Shown here: positions 9,754 through 20,302 of the stretch, in pieces
How the letters are laid out: each line of letters starts with the position of its first letter
Numbering within the stretch: position 1 is the first letter of the stretch
DNA from: Chalara sp. BL73
Taxonomy: Eukaryota > Ascomycota > Leotiomycetes > Helotiales
Reading direction: 5' to 3'
Length of the DNA: 64,000 nucleotides
NCBI GenBank assembly: GCA_918026815.1
Contig: CAKJVC010000168.1
Location: 186,001 to 250,000 of the forward strand
Translations under genes and position numbers: made by a program
Notes under the pieces: model-generated
Told to the model about the DNA's origin: nothing
The model's input: only the letters and a program-made list of their open reading frames with translations
Databases searched by the model: none

Positions 9754-12700
9754 ATGCCACACATCCCTGTGATGTCATATGATGCTAACCTTAAGAAACA
9801 AAGATCTTTAAAAGAGCTCACCAAAACCCTCAGTTCTGCCATCCCAAGCACCTCCCTACCTCTTCCCGAGGACTTGATCCGAGTCATCTCCTTGTACTTG
9901 GAGAAGCACTCCAGCCATGAAGAATCCGAGTCACAGCGCCTTCAAGATGAGCTCTTTATCATCTACCAAAACCTGGTTGTCGACAGACCATCCCGTCTTG
10001 CGCCATTTCTCGCTATCCTACGAAACTTGAAGCCTGCCATTCGCGGCTCAGGAAGATTGTTACAATGGTGGGACAAGCTAGCTGTACCTATTCTGAACAA
10101 GCTAGGGGAAGAGAAGGGGCTCGCGGAAGAGGCGAAGAGTACGCTGTTAGAAATACTAGTTGAAGATGACGAGGACGATGATTCTGTTTCGACTTCCACA
10201 GCTGTAGCAAACAACCTTCTAGAGGCTTGGTTGAAGAAGAATTTCATTTCTGTGAAAGATTTTGATGATGATGCAAGATTCGTCGAAAACCAGATACGAA
10301 TTATACTGTTGGCGTTCGGGCGGAGAAGACCGCAGGCCTTTTTGACGACCATCAATAAGTACTTCATCAAAAAGGAGTGTCGCATCGTGGTTCTGAGCCT
10401 GCTTTGCGAATTTATTCGCCATCAGCCGCCGCATTTGCATCAATTGCTCCAAACTCCGTTATTCAACAATCTCTTGAGATGTCTCCAAGTAGACACAAGT
10501 ACAAGAGTTATCTCCCTGGCAATGACAGCTCTTATTATGTTTTTGCCACACATTCCCAGTTCTTTAGGCAGCCATCTTCCAGCACTGTTCAACATATACA
10601 GTAGGATGTTATTCTGGGATAGAGAGAGAAGGGCAGCATCAGGAACATCGTTGGAGACAAAAGGTAACGAGCAAGACGAGAACATAGATACAACCTCGAG
10701 TGAAGCCGAAACATGGGATAAACTTTCATATCTCCTAGAATCAGATGACGATGCAGTGCCAGAGCTTTTGCACTACTTCACTTTTCTCTATGGGCTGTAC
10801 CCTCTCAACTTTATGAGCTACATCAGGAAACCGCAAAAATATCTCAGACATGCAAATTTTCCAGGAGCAGATGATCTCGATGTTGAGCCAACCGAAATTC
10901 GTGAACGTTCTGAGCCGTTCAGGCAGGTCCACCTTCTACATCCAAACTTTTTCATAATGACCATCGAATCGGAACTCACCGATAACAATCGATGGATGAG
11001 AAGCGAAGCTGCAGATGTTGTAGCCGAGTGTATGGCTCTGTATAGTCCCGGCGAGCAAGGATTCTCGCATGCAACAAGATCTAGAGGTTTGGCTAGAGAC
11101 AAGAGGACGGATCAAAATGCGGACGTTCCGGAAGAACCGCTTCTGGATGTATCAAATGCAACAGATCTATACCAGTCCAAGCATACCAGCTGGCGGAATA
11201 CTCAATCTACTGCGGTTGCGTCTCCTGACCTTTGTAGGAGCTCGACTCTCTCAGGTCTGAATCGCAAGCCTTCTCAAACAAGCCAGTCAATGGTTTCGAG
11301 TACAGGCTCTCCAAACTTGCGCGCATCAGACCGACTTGACAGCCCAACTTTTCCGCCGCAAATATTGCCTTCACAACCGGCTCTTAGAGACACATTGACG
11401 TCCAGAACGTCCAGAACGTCCATAGGGGGGAGCCTGTACCAAGCACTTACGAACGAATCTGTTCAGTCCCTTACGGATTCTAACAATCCCGACGGTTCTG
11501 CGCACATGGATACTTATTTTGAGTCACTTACTCGAGGCCCTGTACCACGGTCCCCTTCCTTACGCCCAACTAATGCCGATCCATCAATCCAAGTCGCTTA
11601 TCTCCATCGAGAAATCCAGCTGCTACGAAATGATCTCAATTTTGAACGATATTTGAAACAACAACATCTGTCGCATATTGGGCAATTGCGCCAGAAGCAA
11701 ATTCGAGAAGCACGGGTAGAAGCTGAGACCCAAAATCTTTTCAACTCTAACCGAAGCCTAAAGACGAGGGTAGGAGAGTTGAAAAATAGCATGTTGCAGA
11801 TGAAGAAAGAGACCGAGAAGTCCAAATCACATTCTCGCAAATGGGAAGCTGATTTAAGCTCGAAATTAAGAGGGCTTCGAGAGGAACAGAAGTAAGTCGA
11901 ACCCTAATTTCAGCCTTTTACAGCCAAACACTCGCTTCCGTTTCTGATCTTCACCACACTAAGCCAATTTTATAGGAAATGGGCCAGAGATATGGGAGAA
12001 CTAACTAGCGCTTTGGAAAAGGTTCAGGGTGAGGCTGCGAGATTATTGGATATAGTGGTAGCTGCTGAAGCAAGAGAGCTAGGCTCGCAGCAAAAGCTGC
12101 AGTCTATCGAGTCGAATCTTGACGAGTTAGAGCGTCTGAAGAGCGAAGTGGACAGACTCACATTGTCACTGAGAACATATGAGGCTGGCGAGCTACAGGC
12201 AGCTCAGGATAAACAAAACGAAGAGACTGCACTAAAAGGTAATATTACTTTAAGCATCTGCGTGATTTCGGTCTGACAGGAATTGCAGAAGTCGAGATTC
12301 TAAAGACTCAGCTACGGGTCCGAGACGAAGAATTGCTGATATGCAAGTCGGCATTTGAGAACGAACTTCGAGATGCTCGACGAGAACAAGGTGCGGCGTT
12401 AAACAGCAAGAAGAAACCTGGTATCCCACAAGATGTGCTGGACGCTTCTTTAGCAGTATCACGAAGAAGAATCATAGAGATTCAGAAATCACACAACCAT
12501 CTTCTTGACAGATACAATAAATTGCAGCAGGCATACATGGTATTAAAGGAGAAGCACAATGTTGAAGAGAGAAAGGATGATTTCTCTTTGCTCTCCCAGG
12601 GCCGGCACCGGCCATCAATAGATAAGAGCGAGAGCTTCCACCCACACAGCCCGAGTTCTATGGCGGCAGATTTTCAAAGACGACGAAATCGAACAATGTC

Positions 12701-13127
12701 GGATGCGGATTTTAGCAGTCCAGCTTTTGAATCCGGGTTAGTACAACTAGGAAGACCAGAAGCAGCTCAAAGAGCCGCTTCTCAAGATGAAGAATATACA
12801 AGGGAAGGGCTCGAAGGTATGGTGAATGCAGCTCAAGGGGCTGCAACATATCATTTTGGTCAGAGTCACAGTCTAGGTAGTGGTAGTGCTGGAAGCGATG
12901 AGCATATCCTCGATGGGCCAGGTAAAGCCAAGATCAAGCCACAGAGCGAGGTCAGGATATATGGTCGAGGAGGTGTACAAAACATCGGTAAGAAAGAAAA
13001 AGAGTCTAAGAGAGACAAGGGAAAAGTGAAAGAGGGAGAGCCTTTGAGCCCAACAGATAGCTCGCAAAGCAAGAAGAAAAGAGGTGTGCTAGGCTTCGGA
13101 GGTCTGGGCGACTTGTATGATAGATAG
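9754..13127 (+). CDS. TSC1: Hamartin (tuberous sclerosis complex 1) homologue
   Basis: Three exons (9754-11891, 11976-12238, 12280-13127) encode about 1082 residues, close to the usual length of hamartins. The first 500 residues form a helical repeat domain with the fungal TSC1 pattern (segments such as LLQWWDKL and FITFLYGLYPLNF-like FLYGLYPLNFM). A low-complexity Ser/Pro/Thr region follows. A long coiled coil (about 610-930) starts at LHREIQLLRNDLNFE, the best family signature. The tail is basic and disordered. In fungi and animals TSC1 stabilises TSC2, the GAP for Rheb, upstream of TORC1; it acts at lysosome/vacuole and cytosol. The start is uncertain: ATG at 9754 is the first in frame, and ATG at 9772 is equally possible. 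No TSC2 gene is in this window. Confidence 0.9.
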
Positions 13128-13652
13128 ATAGTACCAGTATCAGAACCGTTGAACAAAGCAATACATGCACGAAGCATGTATTGGAACCGACCGAGTGAAC
13201 CTTGATGAAGGCTATGTCGAGCCATATCCATCATTACAGGCATATACCTTCGCCACGCCGCTATTCGATTCTCTATATCGTAGCCACAAAAACCAGGTTA
13301 CCAAGTTAGGTTGCAGACCTGAGGTTTCGACTTGCCACGCAGGACAGTACCAAGTAGAGTAAGGTTATTTGAACCGTGCTGTACATAAGTAGAGTAAGCA
13401 AGAAAGTACCCTACTGTAAATAAGGATCCGCTCCTATGTTCCCCACCATTTTTGCGCCTCCAACGGGCCTCGTTTATGTGCATTTCCTCGCCAAGAAATG
13501 TCCCCGCTTATTATATTTGTAGAATACTTGGCAAAGAAACTTTACTTGGTACGTATACTCAACTCCTGAACCATCCCCTCCCTTACCCCTTGCTCTTCAA
13601 ACATCCAACAATCCAACATCCCACCGATGTCTTTTCTATCTTTTTATTCTTC
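13128..13652. promoter_or_regulatory. Intergenic region upstream of the glycosyltransferase-like gene
   Basis: No gene is supported. The last 100 bp are CT/CA-rich with several CAACATCC-like words, as in fungal 5' leaders. An open frame extends into this leader to 13452 but includes no credible protein sequence before the Met at 13653. Confidence 0.45.
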
Positions 13653-14747
13653 ATGTCCACCATGCTTACCTCACTTTCTCGTTTTCCACTCCGGGTAGTG
13701 CTGGTCTTGGTGCCATTCTTTGTTGGATGGGTCATTTATTTGGCCTTCTGGGATACTCCCTATTACAAACACGAACATAGCGCCATCGTCAATTTGCCTG
13801 GCTCGGATTCGAACTCGGAATTCTTCTCTTCGCTGTCGTCGACGTCGTCTTCTTCTTCTCCTCCTCCTCCTCCTCCAACTCCCTCACCCTCTATACCTGC
13901 CGACGATGAAGAATATGTCGCGATCTGTTTCACCGCTAAGAATGAATCTCTGAATTTACCAGAACTGTTCACCCATTATTATTACCATGTTGGCATCCGG
14001 CGCTTTTATATCATGGACGATGGCAGCACCCCTCCTCTGTCTTCCTATTCATACCCCATTCCCAAGGAGCACATCACCTTCACCTACTACACAGCTGCCC
14101 AGCACCATGAACACGACAACCAACTCTTCTTAAACGATGAATGCCACCGCCTTTATGGGTACAAGCACGCCTGGATGGCGCATTTCGATTGCGACGAGTA
14201 CCTGGAGGTTGTGCGCCGCAACGAAACACTCGTTTCCATCTTGAAAGATCTTTCCCTTGATCCGCGTATTGGGCAGCTCAGCATCAATTGGCAGGTGCAC
14301 AACTCCGACAACAAGGAGGTGCGGCAGCCGTCGATCCGCAAAGGATATACATCATGCATCGATGACGACCCTGCCTCCAATGGCGAGCAATCACGGAACC
14401 GACATGTCAAGTCTATTGTGCGGACCGACCGCTTCCTCGACTCCACTCATGGCCCAGGACATCCACATACATTTATCATGAAGAACGATAGCATCGCCGT
14501 GGGAGAGGATGGGAGAGAATGGACAACTGGGCAGTCGACCTGGAGTTACCCTTCGCCGTGGCGTTGGCCAATTACACGAAAACGACTCACCTTGCATCAC
14601 TACAACATCAAGAGTCGCGCTGAGTATGAGGAGAAGATGTTAAGAAGTCAGCACATCGAAGCAGGGAAGACAACGTGGAAGTTTTTTGACGATGAGAATG
14701 CCGTCCCACGTTGGGAGTGTAAGGAGATGGCGAGCTACAATCCTTGA
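13653..14747 (+). CDS. Membrane-anchored glycosyltransferase-like protein (GT2/GT92-type)
   Basis: A single exon of 364 residues. A short cytosolic N-terminus is followed by one hydrophobic segment at about residues 11-32, then a Ser- and Pro-rich stem (about 60-80, with a TCC codon run), giving a type II Golgi topology. The catalytic domain starts near ICFTAKNE (about 90), has FYIMDDGSTPP, and carries an acidic metal-binding motif HFDCDEYLE at about 176-184. These features match the Glyco_tranf_2_4/GT92-like group of fungal and plant transferases. Donor and acceptor sugars are unknown. The ATG at 13653 was chosen because it places the membrane anchor close to the N-terminus; an upstream in-frame ATG exists at about 13476 but would add a leader without family features. 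It is the last gene before the transposon block. Confidence 0.82.
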   Translation: MSTMLTSLSRFPLRVVLVLVPFFVGWVIYLAFWDTPYYKHEHSAIVNLPGSDSNSEFFSSLSSTSSSSSPPPPPPTPSPSIPADDEEYVAICFTAKNESLNLPELFTHYYYHVGIRRFYIMDDGSTPPLSSYSYPIPKEHITFTYYTAAQHHEHDNQLFLNDECHRLYGYKHAWMAHFDCDEYLEVVRRNETLVSILKDLSLDPRIGQLSINWQVHNSDNKEVRQPSIRKGYTSCIDDDPASNGEQSRNRHVKSIVRTDRFLDSTHGPGHPHTFIMKNDSIAVGEDGREWTTGQSTWSYPSPWRWPITRKRLTLHHYNIKSRAEYEEKMLRSQHIEAGKTTWKFFDDENAVPRWECKEMASYNP

Positions 14748-15223
14748 AGTTCAGGACTTAAATAATGGTAAGTTTCGGTGGGCGATACTGTAGGCCCTCG
14801 TAGAGATAGAAGTATGTATACCCTGGGTGTTGTATAATATAGTTGGAGTGTGGGTCCAGGAGGTTGCTGGGAAATCTCTGTCCTTCAACCTGGGTGAATA
14901 TTTGGCATATAGAATACATAGTAAAATGAATGCAACGATTAATATAGTAGAGCTTTATTGTAAAGTGCAGTATGGAACACCCTCATTTGAGCTTTAGGCT
15001 CCTAGGCCAATAAAACCACCTCTAAAGAGAAATGTAGCTTCTCAACTGTTTTATATATTTTACTGGAGCTACCTACTATAGTTGTCAACTTAAAAAAAAA
15101 TCCTAAATCTTGGGATGGTAATTGTGTGGCGCCGTAGAGCTGTTTCAACCAAGTCCATTAGATGCAGAAACTGGAATTTTACCTACATTTGAAGATCAAT
15201 GTAATTCCCATTAACGATCTCCC
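14748..15223. other. Intergenic region at the edge of the AT-rich block
   Basis: This is the 3' flank of the glycosyltransferase-like gene. AT content rises towards 15,100. No gene, RNA or repeat was recognised. Confidence 0.45.
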
Positions 15224-15274
15224 TGTTGAGAATTAGTGGTGTAGCCCACCCGTAAGGCATGGGCCATACCTCAT
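15224..15274 (+). repeat. Truncated Copia-1-family LTR fragment
   Basis: It begins TGTTGAGAATTAGTGG and runs through the segment ending CCTCATG. It matches the first ~50 bp of the Copia-1 LTR at 20076, with almost no RIP-like change, and then breaks off. It is the leftmost transposon-derived piece recognised in the window. Confidence 0.8.
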
Positions 15275-15616
15275 GGGTTCTACCACTACCGCCTACCACC
15301 TACTGCCTGCCACCTGCCACTCCTCCCCTACTACTACTACTGGTACACCTATCCCGGAGGTAGGAATAAGTTTTCTGACTAAGCACAACGCGTACCCCCC
15401 AAGCCTGCACAACGGCCTGTACATGTCACGGTCCTCAATATCGCACCGGCTGTGGAGATGCTCATTGGCTCGCTTACCAGCTCGCCTATGGTGGTCACTT
15501 GGTCATGGTTTTCATCAGGGATGCTACAGCAACAGCTACACTTTTTTTCCCTAGTTTAGTATTTTTGTATTAAAGCACTTATTATACACTTCAACAAACT
15601 TATAAAATCGTAATTG
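15275..15616. other. Unassigned sequence between LTR fragments
   Basis: A CT/CA-rich stretch with imperfect CTACCACC-like repeats (about 15280-15345), then moderately GC-rich sequence with a 93-codon open frame (15273-15554) without recognisable motifs. The last 60 bp are AT-rich. Probably noncoding flank or a piece of an unknown element. Confidence 0.35.
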
Positions 15617-15676
15617 TGTCAGGCGCCAGGATGTCACGTGCTAAGGGGCACTGAGAGGGGCTCGGTAAAGACACTG

Positions 15677-15850
15677 TGTCACGGCACGAGCTGTGGATCT
15701 ACAGATACAGAGGGCAGCTGTGGTACTACACGAGAATCTATAGCTAAGGAAGGAAGAGGGAGCTCGAGAAAAGCAGGCTATATATACACGAGGAGCTCGA
15801 AAAGCTCGCCTAATATGGATCACGTGCGCTTGGAAGCACGCGACGTAACA
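15677..15850 (-). repeat. Gypsy-C LTR (3' LTR of the minus-strand element)
   Basis: A 174-bp LTR beginning TGTCACGGCACGAGC and ending GACGTAACA (from TGACA by one change). It is preceded by TSD CACTG at 15672-15676. Confidence 0.9.
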
Positions 15851-18279
15851 TTACTTTTTTTTCCGGAAAAAGCTCGTTTTCGAGCTTTAAAAACACGACA
15901 AGTTATTATTTAAGTAATTGTAATTGTTAATACTTTTTTTTTATGTTTTAATTTAATTTTTTAGTTTTAAAAACGGCTTTTCCGCGCTTAGGTTTTGTAA
16001 GTAAAACGTTTTTAGCAAATAAAAAGCGTATTTCAAGTCGAAAGCTAAATATTATTCGAAGTTTTTTTTTTTAGTTTACTTAGCAAGTTTTGTACTTAAG
16101 CTTTTTACGCTTTAGCTTACAAGCTAGCACTTTTTTTAGTTTTTACTTTAGTTCGTTTTCGACAACAATTAGCTTAACTTTTTTTGCAATTTGTTTTAGC
16201 AAAAAAGCATTTTTTGCTTTACGCAAATAATCGGCTAAAAACACAAAATGTATTTTTATAAAACTCGAAAGTTTTAATCGAAAAAAGTAACTTTTTTAAG
16301 CAATAATAAACTAAAAGTTTTTTATTTAAAAATCGAGTTTAGTACTAAGCCGTTTTTTGCGCTAGTTTTTTGCTAGTATATAAACGTAATTATTTACACC
16401 GAAATTTATTAATCGGCAGTATTTGTTAACGCTTTTAACGTGAACTTTTTATATTTGTTGCAAATATTTTTTAGCTTTTTTTTATACTTTATATATTTTT
16501 TGCGCGTATACTTAAGCTTTTTTTCGGTTAAGCTTTTTTTGCGCGTTTTTCGGTGCTTTTTTTGCAAACTTTTAGTTTTAAAACGTATTTAGTTTGTAAC
16601 TATATTAAACTTTAAATAAAAACATTATTTTTAAACTTTTGTATAGTAACGTAAACTGTATATAGTTTACTATAAAAATCAGTTTCGGCTAGTCGTTTTA
16701 ATAGTAATTAATAAAAAGCTTAAACTGTAAATTAATATACTAGTTAATAATTTTTGTTTAACTGTTTATTTAAAAATAATATACTGTAAAAAACTTTAGT
16801 TTTATTTTTAAAATACGCGTAAACTTGTTTTAAAATAACGAAATAAACTAAAAGCTTTTGTTTAATACTATTGTTTAAAAAGTTTTATAACAGCAATAAA
16901 TACGTTTAATATATATACGAATTATATTTTAAGCATTTGCCGACTTTAAACAAAAAATCGATATTGTTTATTTACAAAATTTATCGACTACTACAAAAAA
17001 GTTGTTGTAACTGTTTTTTGCTGCAAAAAACGATTTATAATTTATAAACACGTACTGCTATAACCGGTCAAAAATAAAAACCGAATACAAATAACTAAAC
17101 GTGCAATTACGTAGTACTGTTGTTTTTCGGCATGTTTTACAAAAGTAAATATAATTAAACACGTTGTTTAAAAAACTTTTTTACTAATAGTTCCGAGCGA
17201 CAAAAAGCTTAATTTTAAAATTTTTTAAATACGCTGTTAATATTTAAACGTAAATTTTATTTAAAAACTGTGCGCGAAACGTTTTTTTATTAATACTACA
17301 AACTTTTTTTGCTATAAAAGCAGTTTGTTTTTTAGTTTTTAGTTTTAAGTTTTAACACAAGTTTAAACACGTATAAACTTTAACTTAGTGCTTTTTTTAT
17401 TTATTTTAAACAACTAGTTTATTAAATTAAAGTTTTCGAAAACAAAACAATTTTTTTTCGAACGTTCGGTTTAACTTTCGAGTATAGCTACAAATAATTA
17501 AACTAAAATACAAGTATTTATTCGGTCGAAGCTTAACAAAATTTAGTTACGAGTTTTTTTTTTAAAGCGTTTTAAAAAACTACGTTTTGCTTTTTTTTTG
17601 TTAAAGCATTCGTTTTTTCGTTAGTTTTTTTTAAACGGTATATAATATTAAAATAAAACTTAAAAAACATTTTCGCTTAACAAACTTAACAAATATTTAA
17701 CGTTTTGCTTGTTATAAAATACTTAAATGCTTTGTAGTTAATAAACACTTAAATAAAAAAAATAATACTTGCTAAATTTGCTTATTACTGTATTAGCGAG
17801 CATACAATAGCTAACATTTTTTTATTATATATTTAGTAATTAAACTTTGCAAGTATTATAGTTTTTAAAAAGTATTTTATAAAAAGCTATAAGTTTTTAA
17901 AATTTTTGCGTTATAAAAACACTTTTACTACGATTTTATTGCTCGCGTTTGTTTTTACTAAATTTTTAAACTCGTAATTGTAATATTGCAATACAAAAAC
18001 GACTGTTAAAAACTTTTTAAACAACGCAAATATTTTTTAACAATTTTTATTAAACTTAAAAAATTTTTTTTTTTTGTAAACTACGTTAAAAAAAATGCTA
18101 AACGTTTGTAATTTTTAATAAAACGCCGGTAAAAATTGTAAAACTTTAAAAATAACTATACACTGTATACATTAGTTAACTAAATTTAAAAAATAATAGC
18201 CGAAATTTTTTTAAAATTTATTTCGATGCTTTTTGTTGTAACTATAAAACTTAAGTATTTAATACAAATTATATAAAAC

Positions 18280-18400
18280 TTTGTTTTTTAAATGTTTATT
18301 TACAAACCGACAGTTTATAATCGATCGAAAACTTTGCAAACATGTTTTACGTGCTCGTATTTATTGTTAAAAAAAATCAAAATATCGTTTAAATAAACTG
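18280..18400 (-). pseudogene. Gypsy-C reverse transcriptase remnant
   Basis: On the minus strand the frame reads VYLNDILIFFNNK followed by EHVKHVCKVFDRL. This is the Ty3/gypsy catalytic block YLDDILIFS with its downstream H-V helix. The first Asp of the DD pair is now Asn, a G-to-A change of the RIP type. Stops follow at once, so the enzyme is dead. Confidence 0.8.
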
Positions 18401-19269
18401 TGCAAAAGTTATTTAAATAGTTAAAAAACACGCTGTTTATATACTTTTAATACGTAGCCGAACTGTTTGTTAAACTAAAAAAAAGCATTTTACACTTGTA
18501 AAAGCTATAACACGTGCAAAACGTTGTAAGTTTTTTTAAGTCAAAATTTATGCGTATACAATAAAACGCTTAACGAATATTAAGTTTAATGTAAATTTTA
18601 ATTTTAACTAAACGTGTTAACGTTTCGTTAATTAAAAAAAGCGAGTGTTAATTTTTTTAAATAATCGAATTAAGCTTGTAGTAATTAATACAAAAGCGAA
18701 AGCTTTTATTTTTTTTTTTAACAAAAAAAACTAAAAACGTAAAAAAAGCTTAATTTTCAACAATAAAGCTTTTACTTAAATTTTCAAGCAAATACTTTTT
18801 GACAGCAAAAAACTTTTTTGTAATTATTTTGTAAAAAAAACTATAGTTTAAAAAATTTAGTTTTGTAAACTCGATTTTGTAGTTTATTTTAAAACACAAC
18901 AAAAGCAACTTGTTAAAAACTTTTTTCGAAAACGCACTAAAACGATTTTAATAAAACTTAAAAACTTTAGCTTAAACTAAAGCGTTGTTTTTACTGTAGT
19001 TTAGCTTTGCTATTAACAAGTAAACTTTATTTAATAAGTTAAAAAGCTTACAAGCTATAATTTTTCGCTTTTTTAAAATTTAATCGATTTTATACAAGCT
19101 TGTTGCAAACATTAAATTGCTTTTTCGACGCGTATAAAACGTAAACGCGAATGCGCTAATAAGCGCTATGTTTACGCTTAGCAAGTTTTTGTTAACAGCT
19201 ACTTTCGCCGAAATAGCGAACTTAATACTGTTTTGTTCCGAAAACAAAAATAACTGCTAAAGCTTAGTT

Positions 19270-19620
19270 AGTGCTAAAAAAACGACTAGTAGCTCGAGCG
19301 CTTCGCGCTGGAAAGTAGGAAGCGCGCGAGCATTGCACTTAACGCTAGGGCGCGCGCGAGCTTCGCGCTGAAAGATTGAAAGTGCTTGAGTTTCGTGCTA
19401 AAAAGTAAAAAACTTTTTCAGCACCGGCTTCAAAAGCTCGTCGAGCTGAACAAGCTTTGCCAGAATCGAGAAAACGATTAAAAGCTTTTGCACACGGCGT
19501 GCTAAAGCTTCGCGCTTAGCGATAGCTTGTTTTGCGTCGCGTTTGTTCGCGTTTTTTTGTGCGCTTTTGTCGAGCGCTTAAAAAGCGAGCGAGAATTAAG
19601 TAACGAGAATTAGCTTGTCG
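19270..19620. other. CpG-rich pocket inside Gypsy-C
   Basis: Inside the AT-rich element this stretch keeps many CG dinucleotides and repeated words such as GCTTCGCGCTG and GCGCGCGAGC. Probably the remains of a repetitive gag segment whose cytosines mostly lay in contexts that RIP does not attack. No open frame. Confidence 0.45.
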
Positions 19621-20075
19621 AAAAATTCTGTAAAAAGCAAATAGTTCGGCTATTTAATAATTTTATTTTTAACACTTAACTAAACGTTTTGTTGTTTTAG
19701 CTATTTACGTTTAATAATCACGTCGTAAAAACTTAAATTAGTAATAAAAAACAACTGTTCCGAAAAACGTTTTTTGTCGACAACAAAAAAAAGTAATATA
19801 ACGTTAGTAATAAGCTTTACGCGCTCGCTGTCGAAACTTTTTATTTTAATAAAAAAAAAAAGTTAAAAACGTCGAGTTTTACATTTAGCAATTAGCTGTT
19901 CGGCTAGTAAACTGTAAATCAGAAAAAAAGCGTTTGCTTTAGTGTCGATAAAGCTTGAAATACTGTAACAATATTTATTTTTTATTAAACTACAAAAAAT
20001 TATAAAAGCATTTTTGCTTATAAAGCGATATAAATCGAAAATAGTACGATTTTTTTTTTTTTTTTTAGTACGTTT

Positions 20076-20302
20076 TGTTGAGAATTGGTGGTGTAGCCCA
20101 CCCGTAAGGCATGGGCCATACCTCATGTGATAGCTTAGTCATCAGTGAAAGGGTCGCACCCCTTTTACTGAGCACTTCTGTAGAGCTCCTTAATTAATCA
20201 ATCAATTCTTTTTGAACCACTGCAATTAGGCAGATTTTGCGTACAGCACAAGTTTCTTTTCCTCAAGTTGACTGTAGTTAACTTAGCATACTTATTTTAA
20301 TA
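20076..20302 (+). repeat. Copia-1 5' LTR
   Basis: It starts TGTTGAGAATTGG and ends TTTTAATA (probably CA mutated to TA). Little RIP-like change in its first 120 bp. Confidence 0.9.

Noticed and set aside
15273..15554. A 93-codon open frame at the edge of the transposon block
   Set aside because: Low-complexity Thr/His/Pro sequence without motif; it begins in an LTR fragment.
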